Shown in pieces: positions 31,243 through 40,523 of a stretch of 64,000 nucleotides of DNA. Position numbers and translations under genes: made by a program. Within the stretch, counting starts at the first letter, position 1. Every line of letters begins with the position of its first letter. A model generated the notes under the pieces. That model was not told the origin of the DNA and did not search any database. It saw only the letters and a list, made by a program, of their open reading frames with translations. Location: NCBI RefSeq assembly GCF_018687275.1, contig NZ_CP061287.1, positions 1,488,001 to 1,552,000 of the forward strand, in the 5' to 3' direction. Source of the DNA: Polynucleobacter sp. MWH-Aus1W21. Lineage in GTDB: Bacteria; Pseudomonadota; Gammaproteobacteria; Burkholderiales; Burkholderiaceae.

Positions 31243-32778
31243 TCAAAGATCATCCAAGTGATTTAGTATTTTCTGTGCATGCAGCGTAATTTCTTTTTGA
31301 TCTTCGTCACTAATGCGCTTCAGATTAGCCGTCATGAGTCTCGTTCTTGGGCTGGCCTCAAATTGGTCTCGATGCTTGATTAAGAAATTCCAGTACAAAG
31401 TTGTGATGGGACATGCATCTTCTCCGTAACGAACCTCAGGCTTATATTTACAAGACCCACAATAGTTACTCATCCGCTTGATATAAGCACCGCTGGCTAT
31501 ATAAGGCTTGCTTGTAAATCTACCGCCATTGGCAAATAGAGCCATACCTGCCGTATTGGGAAGTTCAACCCATTCAATCGCATCTACATAGATAGCCAAA
31601 TACCACTCACATACTTCCTGCGGCAGAATTTCTGCTAAAAGAGCAAAGTTACCTGTCACCATTAAGCGCTGAATGTGATGGGCATAGCCATATTGCAGTG
31701 TTTGGCCTATGGCGTCTTTCATACAAGCCATTTGTGTCTGACCATTCCAGTACCATTTTGGCAATGGGCGTTGATGCTGGTAGTAATTATCCTGCGCCAT
31801 CTTTGGCATATCTAGGTAATACATGCCACGCACAAACTCGCGCCACCCTAAAATCTGCCGAATGAAGCCTTCAATAGTTGAAAGATCTAAAGAATATTTT
31901 CTCCAAGCCACTAACACTGCATTCACCACTTCGCGCGGATTAAGCAACTTCAGGTTGAGTGCACTCGATAAAATGGAGTGCCATCCAAAGGGCGTATCAG
32001 TCCACATCGCATCCTGATAAACACCAAAGTTTCTTAAGCGATACTCAACAAAATACTCCAAAGCTTGAACTGCCTGCTCCCTGGTAACGGGCCAATTAAA
32101 TGCATCCAAAGATCCGGGATGGTCTGGGTAAGTCTTTTGGACCCAATCCAGCACTTCTTGTGTAATTGCGTCTGCTTCAAACGATGCTGGAGCATCGATG
32201 ATGCCTGGGCCCTTTTTAGGGTAGGGTTTACGGTTATCTTGATCAAAGTTCCACTGCCCACCCTCGGGATTACCTTCACGGTCTACCAATATATTGTGCC
32301 GCTTACGCATCAATCGATAGAAATATTCCAGTCTGAACTCTTTTTTATTTGCCGCCCACTCTACAAACTCTTGGCGGGAACAATAAAAATGCTCATCCTC
32401 CCGCATTTCTAATTTAAATCCAAGTTCTTTGGCTAACGCCTCGAGCGCCTGCTTGAGTCGCCATTCGCCTGGTTCAATACAAACCAAACGCTTTACTTTA
32501 TTTTTTAGAATCTGCTCTCTCAGAACCTCAACAATAGACAGTGGCGAACTTTTTATATAAGTCAGCGGATAACCCTGCTTTTCGAGTTCAACTGCAAAGT
32601 GACGCATTGCAGATAGAAATAAGGCGATTTTGGCTTTATGCGTCCAAACATACTGTGCCTCATTGGCTGACTCAATCATGATGATTTGATCCGCCTTGGG
32701 ATTAATATCTCGCAAGGCAGAGCTCTGCAAATCAAGCTGATCACCCAAAATCAGAATGAGGCGCTCAGGATGCTTCAT
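31243..32778 (-). CDS. phrB: FeS-type photolyase / cryptochrome (PhrB, (6-4) photolyase group)
   Basis: 511 aa. The N-terminal Rossmann-like domain binds an antenna chromophore (LILILGDQLDLQSSAL) and the C-terminal domain binds FAD. Four Cys at 352, 440, 443 and 456 (CGSCKYK and DACPIT) have exactly the spacing of the [4Fe-4S] ligands in Agrobacterium PhrB. Such enzymes repair (6-4) photoproducts with light. Its ATG overlaps the stop of the upstream small gene by four bases, and DUF2256 follows directly. Confidence 0.9.
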   Translation of the reverse strand: MKHPERLILILGDQLDLQSSALRDINPKADQIIMIESANEAQYVWTHKAKIALFLSAMRHFAVELEKQGYPLTYIKSSPLSIVEVLREQILKNKVKRLVCIEPGEWRLKQALEALAKELGFKLEMREDEHFYCSRQEFVEWAANKKEFRLEYFYRLMRKRHNILVDREGNPEGGQWNFDQDNRKPYPKKGPGIIDAPASFEADAITQEVLDWVQKTYPDHPGSLDAFNWPVTREQAVQALEYFVEYRLRNFGVYQDAMWTDTPFGWHSILSSALNLKLLNPREVVNAVLVAWRKYSLDLSTIEGFIRQILGWREFVRGMYYLDMPKMAQDNYYQHQRPLPKWYWNGQTQMACMKDAIGQTLQYGYAHHIQRLMVTGNFALLAEILPQEVCEWYLAIYVDAIEWVELPNTAGMALFANGGRFTSKPYIASGAYIKRMSNYCGSCKYKPEVRYGEDACPITTLYWNFLIKHRDQFEASPRTRLMTANLKRISDEDQKEITLHAQKILNHLDDL

Positions 32779-33038
32779 TTATTCTTATATTGAGTTGGGC
32801 AGTAAGCCCGAGTGACATCTTCACTACGAAAAGCACCATGTTTAGTTGCTCGTCCGGTAACTCGTTTACGCCAGAGCTCAAATGAGCCGCGCTTAAGCTC
32901 CTTACGCATGATGGCGATCACCTGGGGCTCACCCAGACCAAAGCTTTTCTCAATGGCATCAAATGGCGTGCGATCCTCCCAAGCCATTTCTATAAGGCGA
33001 GATAAGTCGGGTTCGGAGAGGGTTATGGGTTTTGGCAC
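32775..33038 (-). CDS. TIGR03643/DUF2805-type small protein
   Basis: 87 aa, basic. The opening LSEPDLSRLIEMAWEDRTPF, then GLGEPQVIAIMRKELKRGSF and RVTGRATKH are typical of the DUF2805 (TIGR03643) family. These genes are found with FeS photolyases and DUF2256 in aquatic bacteria. HTH-like content hints at DNA binding. It is the first gene of the photolyase operon and overlaps the next gene (ATGA). Confidence 0.85.
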   Translation of the reverse strand: MPKPITLSEPDLSRLIEMAWEDRTPFDAIEKSFGLGEPQVIAIMRKELKRGSFELWRKRVTGRATKHGAFRSEDVTRAYCPTQYKNK

Positions 33039-33114
33039 CCAGCAAGTTTAAGACTTATTTACTAAACTAGCTTGAGCCCATGAGATTGTTCCGCAATACA
33101 GCCAACCCCCTCAC

Positions 33115-33465
33115 ATGATTGGAAAAATTCGTCAAAAACTGATTGCTCAGGAGGTGCCAGCCTTACATAAGCCAGCTGAAATCATTTGTCCTATCTGTGA
33201 TCGCCCCATTCCGGCCTCGCAAAGGGATGCTCATCACCTCATTCCAAAATCGAAGGGCGGAAAAACTACGGAGTATCTACATCGCATTTGCCACAAACAA
33301 ATACATGCCTTGTTTACCGAAACCGAGCTCGCCCAGCAATACCATCATGCTCAGATTTTGCGAAATCACCCCGAAATGAAAAAGTTTATCCAGTGGGTTT
33401 CGAATAAGCCGAATTCCTTTTATGAAAAGACTCGTAAAAGTAGTCGCCTAAAATCTAGCAAATAA
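33115..33465 (+). CDS. Small HNH endonuclease
   Basis: 116 aa with an HNH motif: zinc pair CPICDRPI, then the DAHHLIPKSKGGK core and the LHRICHKQIHALF end. HNH nucleases cut DNA in restriction, homing or phage packaging roles; this small form is often of unknown function. It is divergent from the photolyase operon by 76 bases, with no restriction partner visible. The C-terminus is Lys/Ser-rich. Confidence 0.8.
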   Translation: MIGKIRQKLIAQEVPALHKPAEIICPICDRPIPASQRDAHHLIPKSKGGKTTEYLHRICHKQIHALFTETELAQQYHHAQILRNHPEMKKFIQWVSNKPNSFYEKTRKSSRLKSSK

Positions 33466-33590
33466 ATATTGCACCCCTTCTGTGCAAGCTATTACCTTGC
33501 AGTAGATAGTTAGCCCCTATTTTGGTGCAATTAATTTAGAAACTGTGCAATTCAAAAAATCGTTCTAACTCCCATTACTTAATATGAGTC

Positions 33591-33809
33591 ATGCGCATCA
33601 AAATAACAAAGAGCTTAGTATTGCCAGCTCAAATGCTCGATACTGAAAGTATTCCTGAAGCACTATTTCCGGAAGGGGATTATCTTGCCAACCTCACACC
33701 AGAAGGAAAAATTGAGGTTATTAATACCAGGAAAATTAAGGCACTCTTTTCGTTCTCGCAATTTAGAGACAGAATATCCCTAGGAGAATTTATTGTGGTG
33801 GAAGCTTAA
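33591..33809 (+). CDS. Hypothetical protein, 72 aa
   Basis: An acidic/neutral protein with beta-strand-like composition (KSLVLPAQML; GDYLANLTPEGKIEV). No signal peptide or membrane segment and no family recognised. It stands alone between the HNH gene and a convergent hypothetical. Confidence 0.45.
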   Translation: MRIKITKSLVLPAQMLDTESIPEALFPEGDYLANLTPEGKIEVINTRKIKALFSFSQFRDRISLGEFIVVEA

Positions 33810-33817
33810 AAAGAATC

Positions 33818-34192
33818 TTAGTGAGCCAAATCCAAGCTCTCTACTACAGCAGTCAGAGCGGCTACTGATGCAAATGCCTTTGCACTCACTCCTTTTAAAT
33901 CCATATCCTCCCAATTAAATTCCAGGGAGAAGTGGGCAGACTCCACAATCAACTCGTAACTGGCAGAAGGCTTCGCTCCAGCCTCTTTTGGCTCCTCACT
34001 GACTGGTACCCTCAAAGATTCTATAGCAGCAATTAAAGTACTGACCTCATTGCCGGACAACTCCCTTGTTCGAAGTACATCGTCTGTTCGTTTAATCGAA
34101 ATCTTAGAGACCTCATCAATCGTTACTTCATATTGATTTAGACCAAGATCCATCCATACAGTAAGCTCTAACGCTATAGGATATGTTTTCAT
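33818..34192 (-). CDS. Hypothetical protein, 124 aa
   Basis: A soluble, acidic protein with alternating strands (IALELTVWMDLGLNQYEV; ASYELIVESAHFSLEFNWE) and two helical segments (SGNEVSTLIAAIESL; AKAFASVAALTAVVESL). No family is recognised. Its ATG overlaps the stop of the upstream Cys/His-containing gene by one base, so the two form an operon. Confidence 0.55.
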   Translation of the reverse strand: MKTYPIALELTVWMDLGLNQYEVTIDEVSKISIKRTDDVLRTRELSGNEVSTLIAAIESLRVPVSEEPKEAGAKPSASYELIVESAHFSLEFNWEDMDLKGVSAKAFASVAALTAVVESLDLAH

Positions 34193-34422
34193 TAATCCAC
34201 CTCATCAATGTGTGGTTCATCAAAATGTTTTTGGGTAGGCTTGAGGCTTGCCTCTAGTTGGGTCCATCTACCTTGATGTATTAGATAGGCACAATCTTTA
34301 GCATGATTCTCGAGCAAGCCGAAAATAACCGTAGTGGGGATCTTGCAATGCAGGCACCGATAGGCATGCTGATGCTCTGCAATTTTTTCCTGTGGGTAAT
34401 CGATATAAAACGGTCTCATCAC
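34192..34422 (-). CDS. Hypothetical small Cys/His protein
   Basis: 76 aa with possible zinc ligands: CLHCK, ENHAKDC and HQ.HAYRC. Otherwise acidic at the end (PHIDEVD). It may be a small zinc-binding protein. It is translationally coupled to the following 124-aa gene. Confidence 0.55.
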   Translation of the reverse strand: MMRPFYIDYPQEKIAEHQHAYRCLHCKIPTTVIFGLLENHAKDCAYLIHQGRWTQLEASLKPTQKHFDEPHIDEVD

Positions 34423-34504
34423 AACCCTCTCTGTCTAGAGCAAGCCATGAAACTGATCTTACACCTGCATGTATCAAATTACGACTACATTTGAGGGGAT
34501 TTAC

Positions 34505-35734
34505 CTAGCCCTCTAATTCACCTTCCCATTTAGATATGACGGCTGTAGCCAAACCATTGCCCAAAACATTGGTTGCAGAACGTGCCATATCTAAGAAATG
34601 ATCAACCCCAAGGATCAATAACACCCCAGCTTCAGGCAAGTTAAATTGCGATAAGGTTGCCGCAATGACCACCAAAGAGGCGCGAGGCACACCCGCAATA
34701 CCTTTAGATGTAATCATTAATACAAGCAGCATTAAGAGCTGTTGACTTAACTCCATTTCAATACCGTAGACCTGTGCAATAAAGACTGCAGCAAAAGTGC
34801 AATACATCATTGAGCCGTCTAAGTTAAACGAATAACCCACGGGCAAGACAAATGAGGCAATTTTGTTTTTACAACCAAAGCGCTCTACCCTCTCTAAGGT
34901 CATGGGATAAGCAGCTTCGGAGCTCGCCGTCGTAAACGCCAATAATGCTGGCTCACGCAACATCTTTACTAAGTGCAAAGTGCGTTTTTTAAGAACGAGA
35001 GAACTGATGAGAATAATCACTATCCAGAGCGTAAAGATGGATGCATAAAAGCTCAACATGAACTTGCCGTAGGTCATTAATATGCCTACGCCATTCTCAG
35101 CAATGACCGATGAGACAGCTGAGAATACCGCTACAGGAGCAAGTTTCATTACTGCGGTTGTAATCTTGAGCATGATATGCGAGAGCATATCGAGGTTACG
35201 AATGAATTCATCTGCTCTCGAACCCATACCGGCAGCGCCCACACCAAAGAAGACGGCAAACACAACAATTTGCAAGATCTCATTTTTTGCCATTGCATCA
35301 AAGATGCTGACAGGGAAAATATGTCGCACAAACTCAGGAAGATTGAGGCTGGTCTTATTTAATCCAGTATTAGCAGCAATCTCCGGCAGAGTTAAATCCA
35401 CCCCAACGCCTGGTTGCAAAATATTCACCATTACCAGGCCGAGTAATAGAGATACCAAAGACATAGAGATAAACCATGCAAAGGTTTTTAAACCTACTCG
35501 ACCGATTGTTGAGGCATCACCCATCTTGGCAATACCAACAACCAGTGTTGCAAATACCAATGGCGCAATGATCATTTTGATCAGGCGCAAGAATACGTCC
35601 GTCAAGATGGAGATATAGGTTACATACTGATCGGGGAAGGATGTTCCTGCGCCATACAGATTTACCAAGTAGCCTGCCAGCACACCTAAGACCATTGCCC
35701 CTAATATGAAATTGGTTAGCTTTTTAGAATTCAT
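34505..35734 (-). CDS. Dicarboxylate/amino acid:cation symporter
   Basis: 409 aa, eight membrane helices with two hairpin loops, DAACS (GltP/DctA) family. The serine-rich hairpin 1 motif is AFTTASSEAAYPMTLE, the helix-7 motif NLDGSMMYCT, and HP2 contains SKGIAGVPRASLVV. It takes up C4-dicarboxylates or Glu/Asp with Na+ or H+. The ASSEA motif reads like GltP/GltT. It is transcribed alone. Confidence 0.9.
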   Translation of the reverse strand: MNSKKLTNFILGAMVLGVLAGYLVNLYGAGTSFPDQYVTYISILTDVFLRLIKMIIAPLVFATLVVGIAKMGDASTIGRVGLKTFAWFISMSLVSLLLGLVMVNILQPGVGVDLTLPEIAANTGLNKTSLNLPEFVRHIFPVSIFDAMAKNEILQIVVFAVFFGVGAAGMGSRADEFIRNLDMLSHIMLKITTAVMKLAPVAVFSAVSSVIAENGVGILMTYGKFMLSFYASIFTLWIVIILISSLVLKKRTLHLVKMLREPALLAFTTASSEAAYPMTLERVERFGCKNKIASFVLPVGYSFNLDGSMMYCTFAAVFIAQVYGIEMELSQQLLMLLVLMITSKGIAGVPRASLVVIAATLSQFNLPEAGVLLILGVDHFLDMARSATNVLGNGLATAVISKWEGELEG

Positions 35735-35868
35735 GAATGGCCTATATAAATGGGATGTATAGGCAGATTCTACTTAGTTCCGCGCCCATCCTAGTGAAAG
35801 TGCCGATAGGTTTTATCTAGGCTTTAGTTAGACTGGGGCATTCACCTACTAGAGTAAATAGAGGCAAT

Positions 35869-36510
35869 ATGATTTGGTTGGGCCTAGCAGTAGCCATTTT
35901 TTTGGGAGCCTTGTTTGCAAGTCCACCCCGCTCATTTTTAAAGCCACCCCTATGTTGGTTGGCTCCTGCCACCATTCTCTTCTTAGTGGTCGCCTGGAAT
36001 ATTTCCCCAAGCCTCCCGGGCCAACCTGCTGGAAAGTTTTATGGCTTGATCTTCCACTTTTACGGCGCTTCACTGCTAACAGCAATGTTTGGTCCAGCCA
36101 TCGCCCTTGCCATTTTATTTCCAGTGGCGTTTCTGGGAATCTATGCAATCCAAGGAAACTATGAAGTAGCTTCACAGCATTATTTAATGGTGTGCGTACT
36201 ACCAACACTATTTGCTTACCTGTCTATACAAATTATTCAACGATTGATACCAAAGCATTTATTTGTTCTGATTCTTGGTAATGGTTATGTAGCAGCCTTT
36301 ATGAGCGTCATCCTGTCGGGAGCCTTCTTACTTATCATCAAGTTGGTAATGGGTGAGACCAATCAGCTAGATCTTGAAGGCTGGTTCTTAGGCCTGATTA
36401 TTATTGCGTTTATGGAAGGCTCTTTATCCGGAATGCTTTTAGCCATACTTCTTATTTTCAGACCGCACTGGGTGTCAACCTACAACGAAGAAGCCTATAT
36501 GAGTCGATAA
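35869..36510 (+). CDS. CbiM-like membrane protein (ECF permease-type)
   Basis: 213 aa, about six membrane helices. HFYGASLLTAMFGPAIAL and the end FMEGSLSGMLLAILLIFRPH resemble the short betaproteobacterial members of the CbiM-type energy-coupling-factor permease family. The classic MHIPDG N-terminus of CbiM (metal ligand) is missing, and no ATPase or CbiQ gene is near. I found no cobalamin riboswitch upstream. Substrate unknown. Confidence 0.5.
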   Translation: MIWLGLAVAIFLGALFASPPRSFLKPPLCWLAPATILFLVVAWNISPSLPGQPAGKFYGLIFHFYGASLLTAMFGPAIALAILFPVAFLGIYAIQGNYEVASQHYLMVCVLPTLFAYLSIQIIQRLIPKHLFVLILGNGYVAAFMSVILSGAFLLIIKLVMGETNQLDLEGWFLGLIIIAFMEGSLSGMLLAILLIFRPHWVSTYNEEAYMSR

Positions 36511-36543
36511 TGATCGATTCAAATTCATTAAGAGAAAATTAAT

Positions 36544-37206
36544 ATGCTCCCTTGCATTGAACTAGAAACTAGCCCAAACCCAACAGCCGCTGTTATCTGG
36601 CTCCATGGGCTTGGGGCAGATGGCAATGACTTTGTACCAATCATTCCTGAACTTAAGCTGGCTGGTTGCCCCGGAATTCGCTTTGTATTTCCTAGTGCGC
36701 CTAGCATGCCCGTCACTGTGAATGGCGGCTATGTAATGCCTGCCTGGTATGACATCATCGGCCGAAACCTCATGGATCAAGAAGATGCGGCTGGTATTCA
36801 AAAATCGGCAGCAGCAATAGTTGAGCTTATTGAAAAAGAAGCTGGTCGCGGAATTGCGTACGACAAAATCGTTCTAGCAGGATTTTCACAAGGCTGCGCA
36901 ATGGCATTGCATATTGGCCTGCGTTTTCCACACAAGTTGGCAGGCATTATTGCGTTATCGGGATACCTGCCTCTAGCAATGAGTGCCAATATAGAAAAAC
37001 ATTCCGCCAATTCCAATACCCCCATCTTTATGGCTCACGGAACTTATGATCCAGTAGTTACTCTGGATCGGGCGCAAGCATCATATGCCCTGCTTGAATC
37101 CATGGGTTATCAAGTGGATTGGAATGAATATCCAATGGAGCACTCAGTGAATCATGAAGAGCTTATGGATATCTCACGCTTTTTACAGAGTGTACTGATA
37201 GCTTGA
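36544..37206 (+). CDS. Carboxylesterase / acyl-protein thioesterase-like hydrolase
   Basis: 220 aa, alpha/beta hydrolase. Oxyanion region WLHGLGADGNDF, nucleophile Ser115 in GFSQG, acid Asp in HGTYDPVV and catalytic His in MEHSVNHEE. It belongs to the phospholipase/carboxylesterase (EstB, APT1-like) family. It starts 33 bases after the CbiM-like gene and has its own terminator. Confidence 0.9.
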   Translation: MLPCIELETSPNPTAAVIWLHGLGADGNDFVPIIPELKLAGCPGIRFVFPSAPSMPVTVNGGYVMPAWYDIIGRNLMDQEDAAGIQKSAAAIVELIEKEAGRGIAYDKIVLAGFSQGCAMALHIGLRFPHKLAGIIALSGYLPLAMSANIEKHSANSNTPIFMAHGTYDPVVTLDRAQASYALLESMGYQVDWNEYPMEHSVNHEELMDISRFLQSVLIA

Positions 37207-37250
37207 TAAGCCCATCAGCGCTCAACTCATTAATGTAAGAATCGAAATAA

Positions 37251-37276
37251 AAAAGGGGCTCATTAGGAGCCCCTTT
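37251..37276. terminator. Terminator between convergent genes
   Basis: AAAAGGGGCT-CATTAGG-AGCCCCTTTT. Symmetric A and T tails let it serve the esterase (plus) and the TRAP binding protein (minus). Confidence 0.85.
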
Positions 37277-37294
37277 TGTTCGATAGCACTCTGG

Positions 37295-38377
37295 TTAAAG
37301 TTTCTTATTAAAACTGTATTGTGAAAATGCTTGCTCGGCAACATTAAACCACTGGGCCTCCATATTCCTAAAGGCACGATAGTCCTCAAAAATCTTTTTA
37401 AATTGTGGATTCTTAGCAGATTCTTCCGCATAGGTTTCTTGGCTGGCCTTAAAGCAAGCATCCAAGATCGTAGTGTTGAACTTACGTAGTACCGCACCAT
37501 TTTGTAAAAGGCGCTGTAATGCTGGTGGGTTGAGCGCGTCATACTTGGCGCACATATCTGCATGCGCTTCAAAACAGGCTGCTTCCCATGCCGCCTGGTA
37601 AGAAGGTGGTAATGAATCCCACTGCTTCTTATTAACCAAGAAAGATAATCCTGCGGCACCCTCCCAAAACGCTGGGTAGTAATAATTTTTAGCTACTTTA
37701 GCTAGACCTAACTTCTCATCGTCGTATGGACCCACAAATTCAGCGGCATCAATCGTGCCTTTTTCTAAGGCCGAATAGATCTCACCAGCAGGCAACTGCT
37801 GTGGAACGACGCCTAGTTTTGCGAGTACTTGGCCTGCAAATCCTGCGATGCGGAATTTCAGACCCTTTAAATCCTCTGGGGATTTAATCTCTTTACGAAA
37901 CCATCCACCCATTTGCGTACCCGTTTGTCCACCTAGGAAATTGACAATGTTGTAGCTCGCATAGAGCTCGCGCATTAACTTCATGCCATTACCATGGAGC
38001 ATCCAAGCAGCTTGCTGTCTAGCTGTCATGCCAAATGGAGCAGCAGTGTCAAAGATGAAAGCGCTGTTTTTACCTAAGTAGTAATAGCTCGCAGTATGTC
38101 CGCACTCCACAGTTCCATTTTGAACCGCATCCAATACTTGCAAGGCTGGAACTACTTCACCCGCTGCAAATACTTTGACATTGAATTTTCCATCAGTTGC
38201 CTTACGTAATGCACTTGCAAAGACTTCAGGCGTACCAAACAAGGTATCTAATGATTTGGGAAAGCTGGACACCAGGCGCCAATTCAAAGTTGGTAAGTTT
38301 TGCGCAAGTGCCGGTGTAGCTAGTGCTGCAGCACCAGCGCCAATAGTGGCTTTCTTTAAAAATGAACGTCTTTGCAT
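37295..38377 (-). CDS. TRAP transporter substrate-binding protein (DctP family)
   Basis: 360 aa. The twin-arginine-type leader MQRRSFLKKATIGAGAAALA is followed by the DctP fold: VKVFAAGEVVPALQVLDAVQ, then the carboxylate-binding Arg in LKFRIAGFAGQVLAKLG. It captures a keto- or carboxylic acid in the periplasm for a TRAP carrier. No DctQ/M membrane genes are adjacent, so it is an orphan in this window. Closest type is the alpha-keto acid binding group. Confidence 0.85.
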   Translation of the reverse strand: MQRRSFLKKATIGAGAAALATPALAQNLPTLNWRLVSSFPKSLDTLFGTPEVFASALRKATDGKFNVKVFAAGEVVPALQVLDAVQNGTVECGHTASYYYLGKNSAFIFDTAAPFGMTARQQAAWMLHGNGMKLMRELYASYNIVNFLGGQTGTQMGGWFRKEIKSPEDLKGLKFRIAGFAGQVLAKLGVVPQQLPAGEIYSALEKGTIDAAEFVGPYDDEKLGLAKVAKNYYYPAFWEGAAGLSFLVNKKQWDSLPPSYQAAWEAACFEAHADMCAKYDALNPPALQRLLQNGAVLRKFNTTILDACFKASQETYAEESAKNPQFKKIFEDYRAFRNMEAQWFNVAEQAFSQYSFNKKL

Positions 38378-38448
38378 TACTGCCTCCCCCTTAAAAAATC
38401 ATGAGTTTGTGTATAGATTTTATTTAGTAATCGTCTTCTGCTCTTTAA

Positions 38449-39795
38449 TTATTTTCCACCAACTGTCATTGAGCCCAGCAAAATTGATCCCGTTTCCTTA
38501 GTCCCGCGGATCAAGGTATCGCTTCCTATCAGCTGAATATCCATCAACATATCGCGCAAATTACCAGCAATGGTGACTTCTTCAACAGGATATTGAATCT
38601 CGCCATTCTCAACCCAATAACCAAATGCACCACGCGAATAATCGCCCGTCACGTAGTTAACGCCTTGACCCATTAATTCTGTAACCAATAGGCCCGTGCC
38701 CATTTCTTTTAATAAGGCAGGTAAACCACCCTTAGGCGTTTTTTTACTTTGCAAGGTGAGATGGTGAGAGCCACCTGCATTGCCGGTAGTCTTCATGCCT
38801 AATTTACGCGCTGAATAGGTTGATAAAAAATAGCCTTCTAGCATTCCTTTGTCTACCACTGTGCGAGCAGATGTTTTTACACCCTCTTCATCAAATGGCG
38901 CACTGCCAGTCATTGACTTTAAGTGTGGGTCTTCAAACAAACTGACGTGTTTTGGTAAAACCTGCTTCCCCAGGCTGTCGAGCAAAAAACTAGAGCGGCG
39001 ATATAAAGCACCCCCTGAAACTGCTTGCACTAAGCCACCCAATAAGCCTGCAGCCAAAGGGGCCTCAAAGATTACGGGGCAGCGTCGAGTAGTCAATGAT
39101 CTTGCCTTGAGACGAGACAAAGCTCGCTGAGCAGCATATAACCCAATCGCAGCAGGATCAGCCAACTCCTCAGGAATGCGTGAACTGGAATACCAATCAT
39201 CGCGCTGCATATGCGCTTTCTTACCACCTGAACTTGCAATCGGAGCGCAAGAAATATAGTGACGAGAAAATGGATAACCACCCATAAAGCCGAGAGATGT
39301 CCCCATCATAAAATGCGCATGATGTGCCGATACAGATGCGCCATCACTATTTTGAATTTGTTTACTCACGGCAAATGCTGCACCTTCGGCACTACGCGCG
39401 ATTTCTACTGCGGCAGCTGCATCAATATTCCACTGATGAAACAAATCTAAATCCAGTGGATGCTTTTCTAACAACTCAGCCTCTGCTGGACCAGCACACA
39501 CATCTTCTGCCGTATGTTGAGCAATATGAAACGCAGCGTCTACCGTTGCTTTTAGAGACTCTTTAGAAAAGTCGCTAGTACTAGCATTGCCACGATGGTG
39601 GCCCAAAAATAATGTAACGCCTACTTGCTTGTCTAGGCTTTGCTCAATGGTCTCAACTTCACCCTTGCGAACGGTGACGGATAGGCCTTGCCCCTCCGAA
39701 ACCTCAGCTACGGCGTCTGAGGCGCCCCTTCTTTTGGCCTCTTTGAGCATGAAATCGATGATTTCTTGAAACTGATTTGATGTGTATGTAAACAT
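38449..39795 (-). CDS. pmbA: Metalloprotease-like TldE/PmbA
   Basis: 448 aa. TldE forms a heterodimer with TldD that degrades peptides such as the CcdA antitoxin and matures microcin B17. TldE lacks its own HExxH motif, as here. Recognisable parts are RGASDAVAEVSEGQGLSVTV, GNAGGSHHLTL and the closing LIRGTKETGSILLGSMTVGG. tldD is not in the window. It is divergent from mogA with 26 bases between starts. Confidence 0.9.
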   Translation of the reverse strand: MFTYTSNQFQEIIDFMLKEAKRRGASDAVAEVSEGQGLSVTVRKGEVETIEQSLDKQVGVTLFLGHHRGNASTSDFSKESLKATVDAAFHIAQHTAEDVCAGPAEAELLEKHPLDLDLFHQWNIDAAAAVEIARSAEGAAFAVSKQIQNSDGASVSAHHAHFMMGTSLGFMGGYPFSRHYISCAPIASSGGKKAHMQRDDWYSSSRIPEELADPAAIGLYAAQRALSRLKARSLTTRRCPVIFEAPLAAGLLGGLVQAVSGGALYRRSSFLLDSLGKQVLPKHVSLFEDPHLKSMTGSAPFDEEGVKTSARTVVDKGMLEGYFLSTYSARKLGMKTTGNAGGSHHLTLQSKKTPKGGLPALLKEMGTGLLVTELMGQGVNYVTGDYSRGAFGYWVENGEIQYPVEEVTIAGNLRDMLMDIQLIGSDTLIRGTKETGSILLGSMTVGGK

Positions 39796-39821
39796 ACCCT
39801 AATAATAGCTAGAATAGAAAC

Positions 39822-40445
39822 ATGAAGCATACCGAAGCCCTAAAACGAAATAGCCCAAATGAGGTCAGAATTGGCCTCATTTCCATCTCGGATCGCGCCA
39901 GTAAAGGCGTTTATCAAGACGAAGGCATCCCAGCACTGCAGGCTTGGCTCATGAAGGCCATCAGCAATCCCTGCGCCTTTCATGAACGCTTAATTGCCGA
40001 TGAATCTGAAATCATTACCGAAACTATCGTTGAGCTGGTGGATGAGCTGGGCTGCGATCTGGTCCTCACTACGGGCGGCACAGGCCCCTCAAGAAGAGAT
40101 GTCACCCCTGAGGCTACCCGCGATGCCGGAACCCGTGAAATGCCGGGTTTTGGCGAACAAATGCGTCAAATTAGCTTGAACTTTGTACCCACCGCGATTC
40201 TGTCCAGACAAACCGCCGTCCTGAGAGAGGTCGATGGCCATGCTGCACTAATCATCAACCTTCCAGGACAACCCAAAGCCATTGCGGAAACCCTTGAAGG
40301 CCTCAAAGATGAAAATGGAAAATCAATTGTTCCCGGCATCTTTGCTGCCGTACCCTACTGCATCGATTTAATTGGTGGTCCATATATCGAAACTGATGAA
40401 GCGGTAATTAAGGTCTTCAGACCCAAGAGCGCGATTAAAAAGTAA
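39822..40445 (+). CDS. mogA: Molybdopterin adenylyltransferase
   Basis: MogA activates molybdopterin with ATP before molybdate insertion. 207 aa, MoaB/Mog fold; the key motif is LVLTTGGTGPSRRDVTPEAT, with RIGLISISDRASKGVYQDEG at the start and INLPGQPKAI near the C-terminal part. No other moa/moe genes are adjacent. It is monocistronic with a strong terminator. Confidence 0.9.
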   Translation: MKHTEALKRNSPNEVRIGLISISDRASKGVYQDEGIPALQAWLMKAISNPCAFHERLIADESEIITETIVELVDELGCDLVLTTGGTGPSRRDVTPEATRDAGTREMPGFGEQMRQISLNFVPTAILSRQTAVLREVDGHAALIINLPGQPKAIAETLEGLKDENGKSIVPGIFAAVPYCIDLIGGPYIETDEAVIKVFRPKSAIKK

Positions 40446-40472
40446 TCTGAAAAAAGTCATCTGTTAGCAAAT

Positions 40473-40503
40473 AAAAAAGGTCCGCAATGCGGACCTTTTT
40501 CTT
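40473..40503. terminator. Terminator between mogA and orn
   Basis: AAAAGGTCCGC-AAT-GCGGACCTTTTT, perfect nine-base stem. Bidirectional for the convergent mogA and orn genes. Confidence 0.9.
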
Positions 40504-40523
40504 ATGGGGCGCTTATTCAATCA

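Noticed and set aside
35082..35618. 178-aa frame antisense to the dicarboxylate symporter
   Set aside because: The symporter is complete and conserved; the antisense frame has no recognisable features.
35735..35868. Cobalamin riboswitch before the CbiM-like gene
   Set aside because: No B12-box-like sequence or suitable structure was seen; the gap is only 130 bases.
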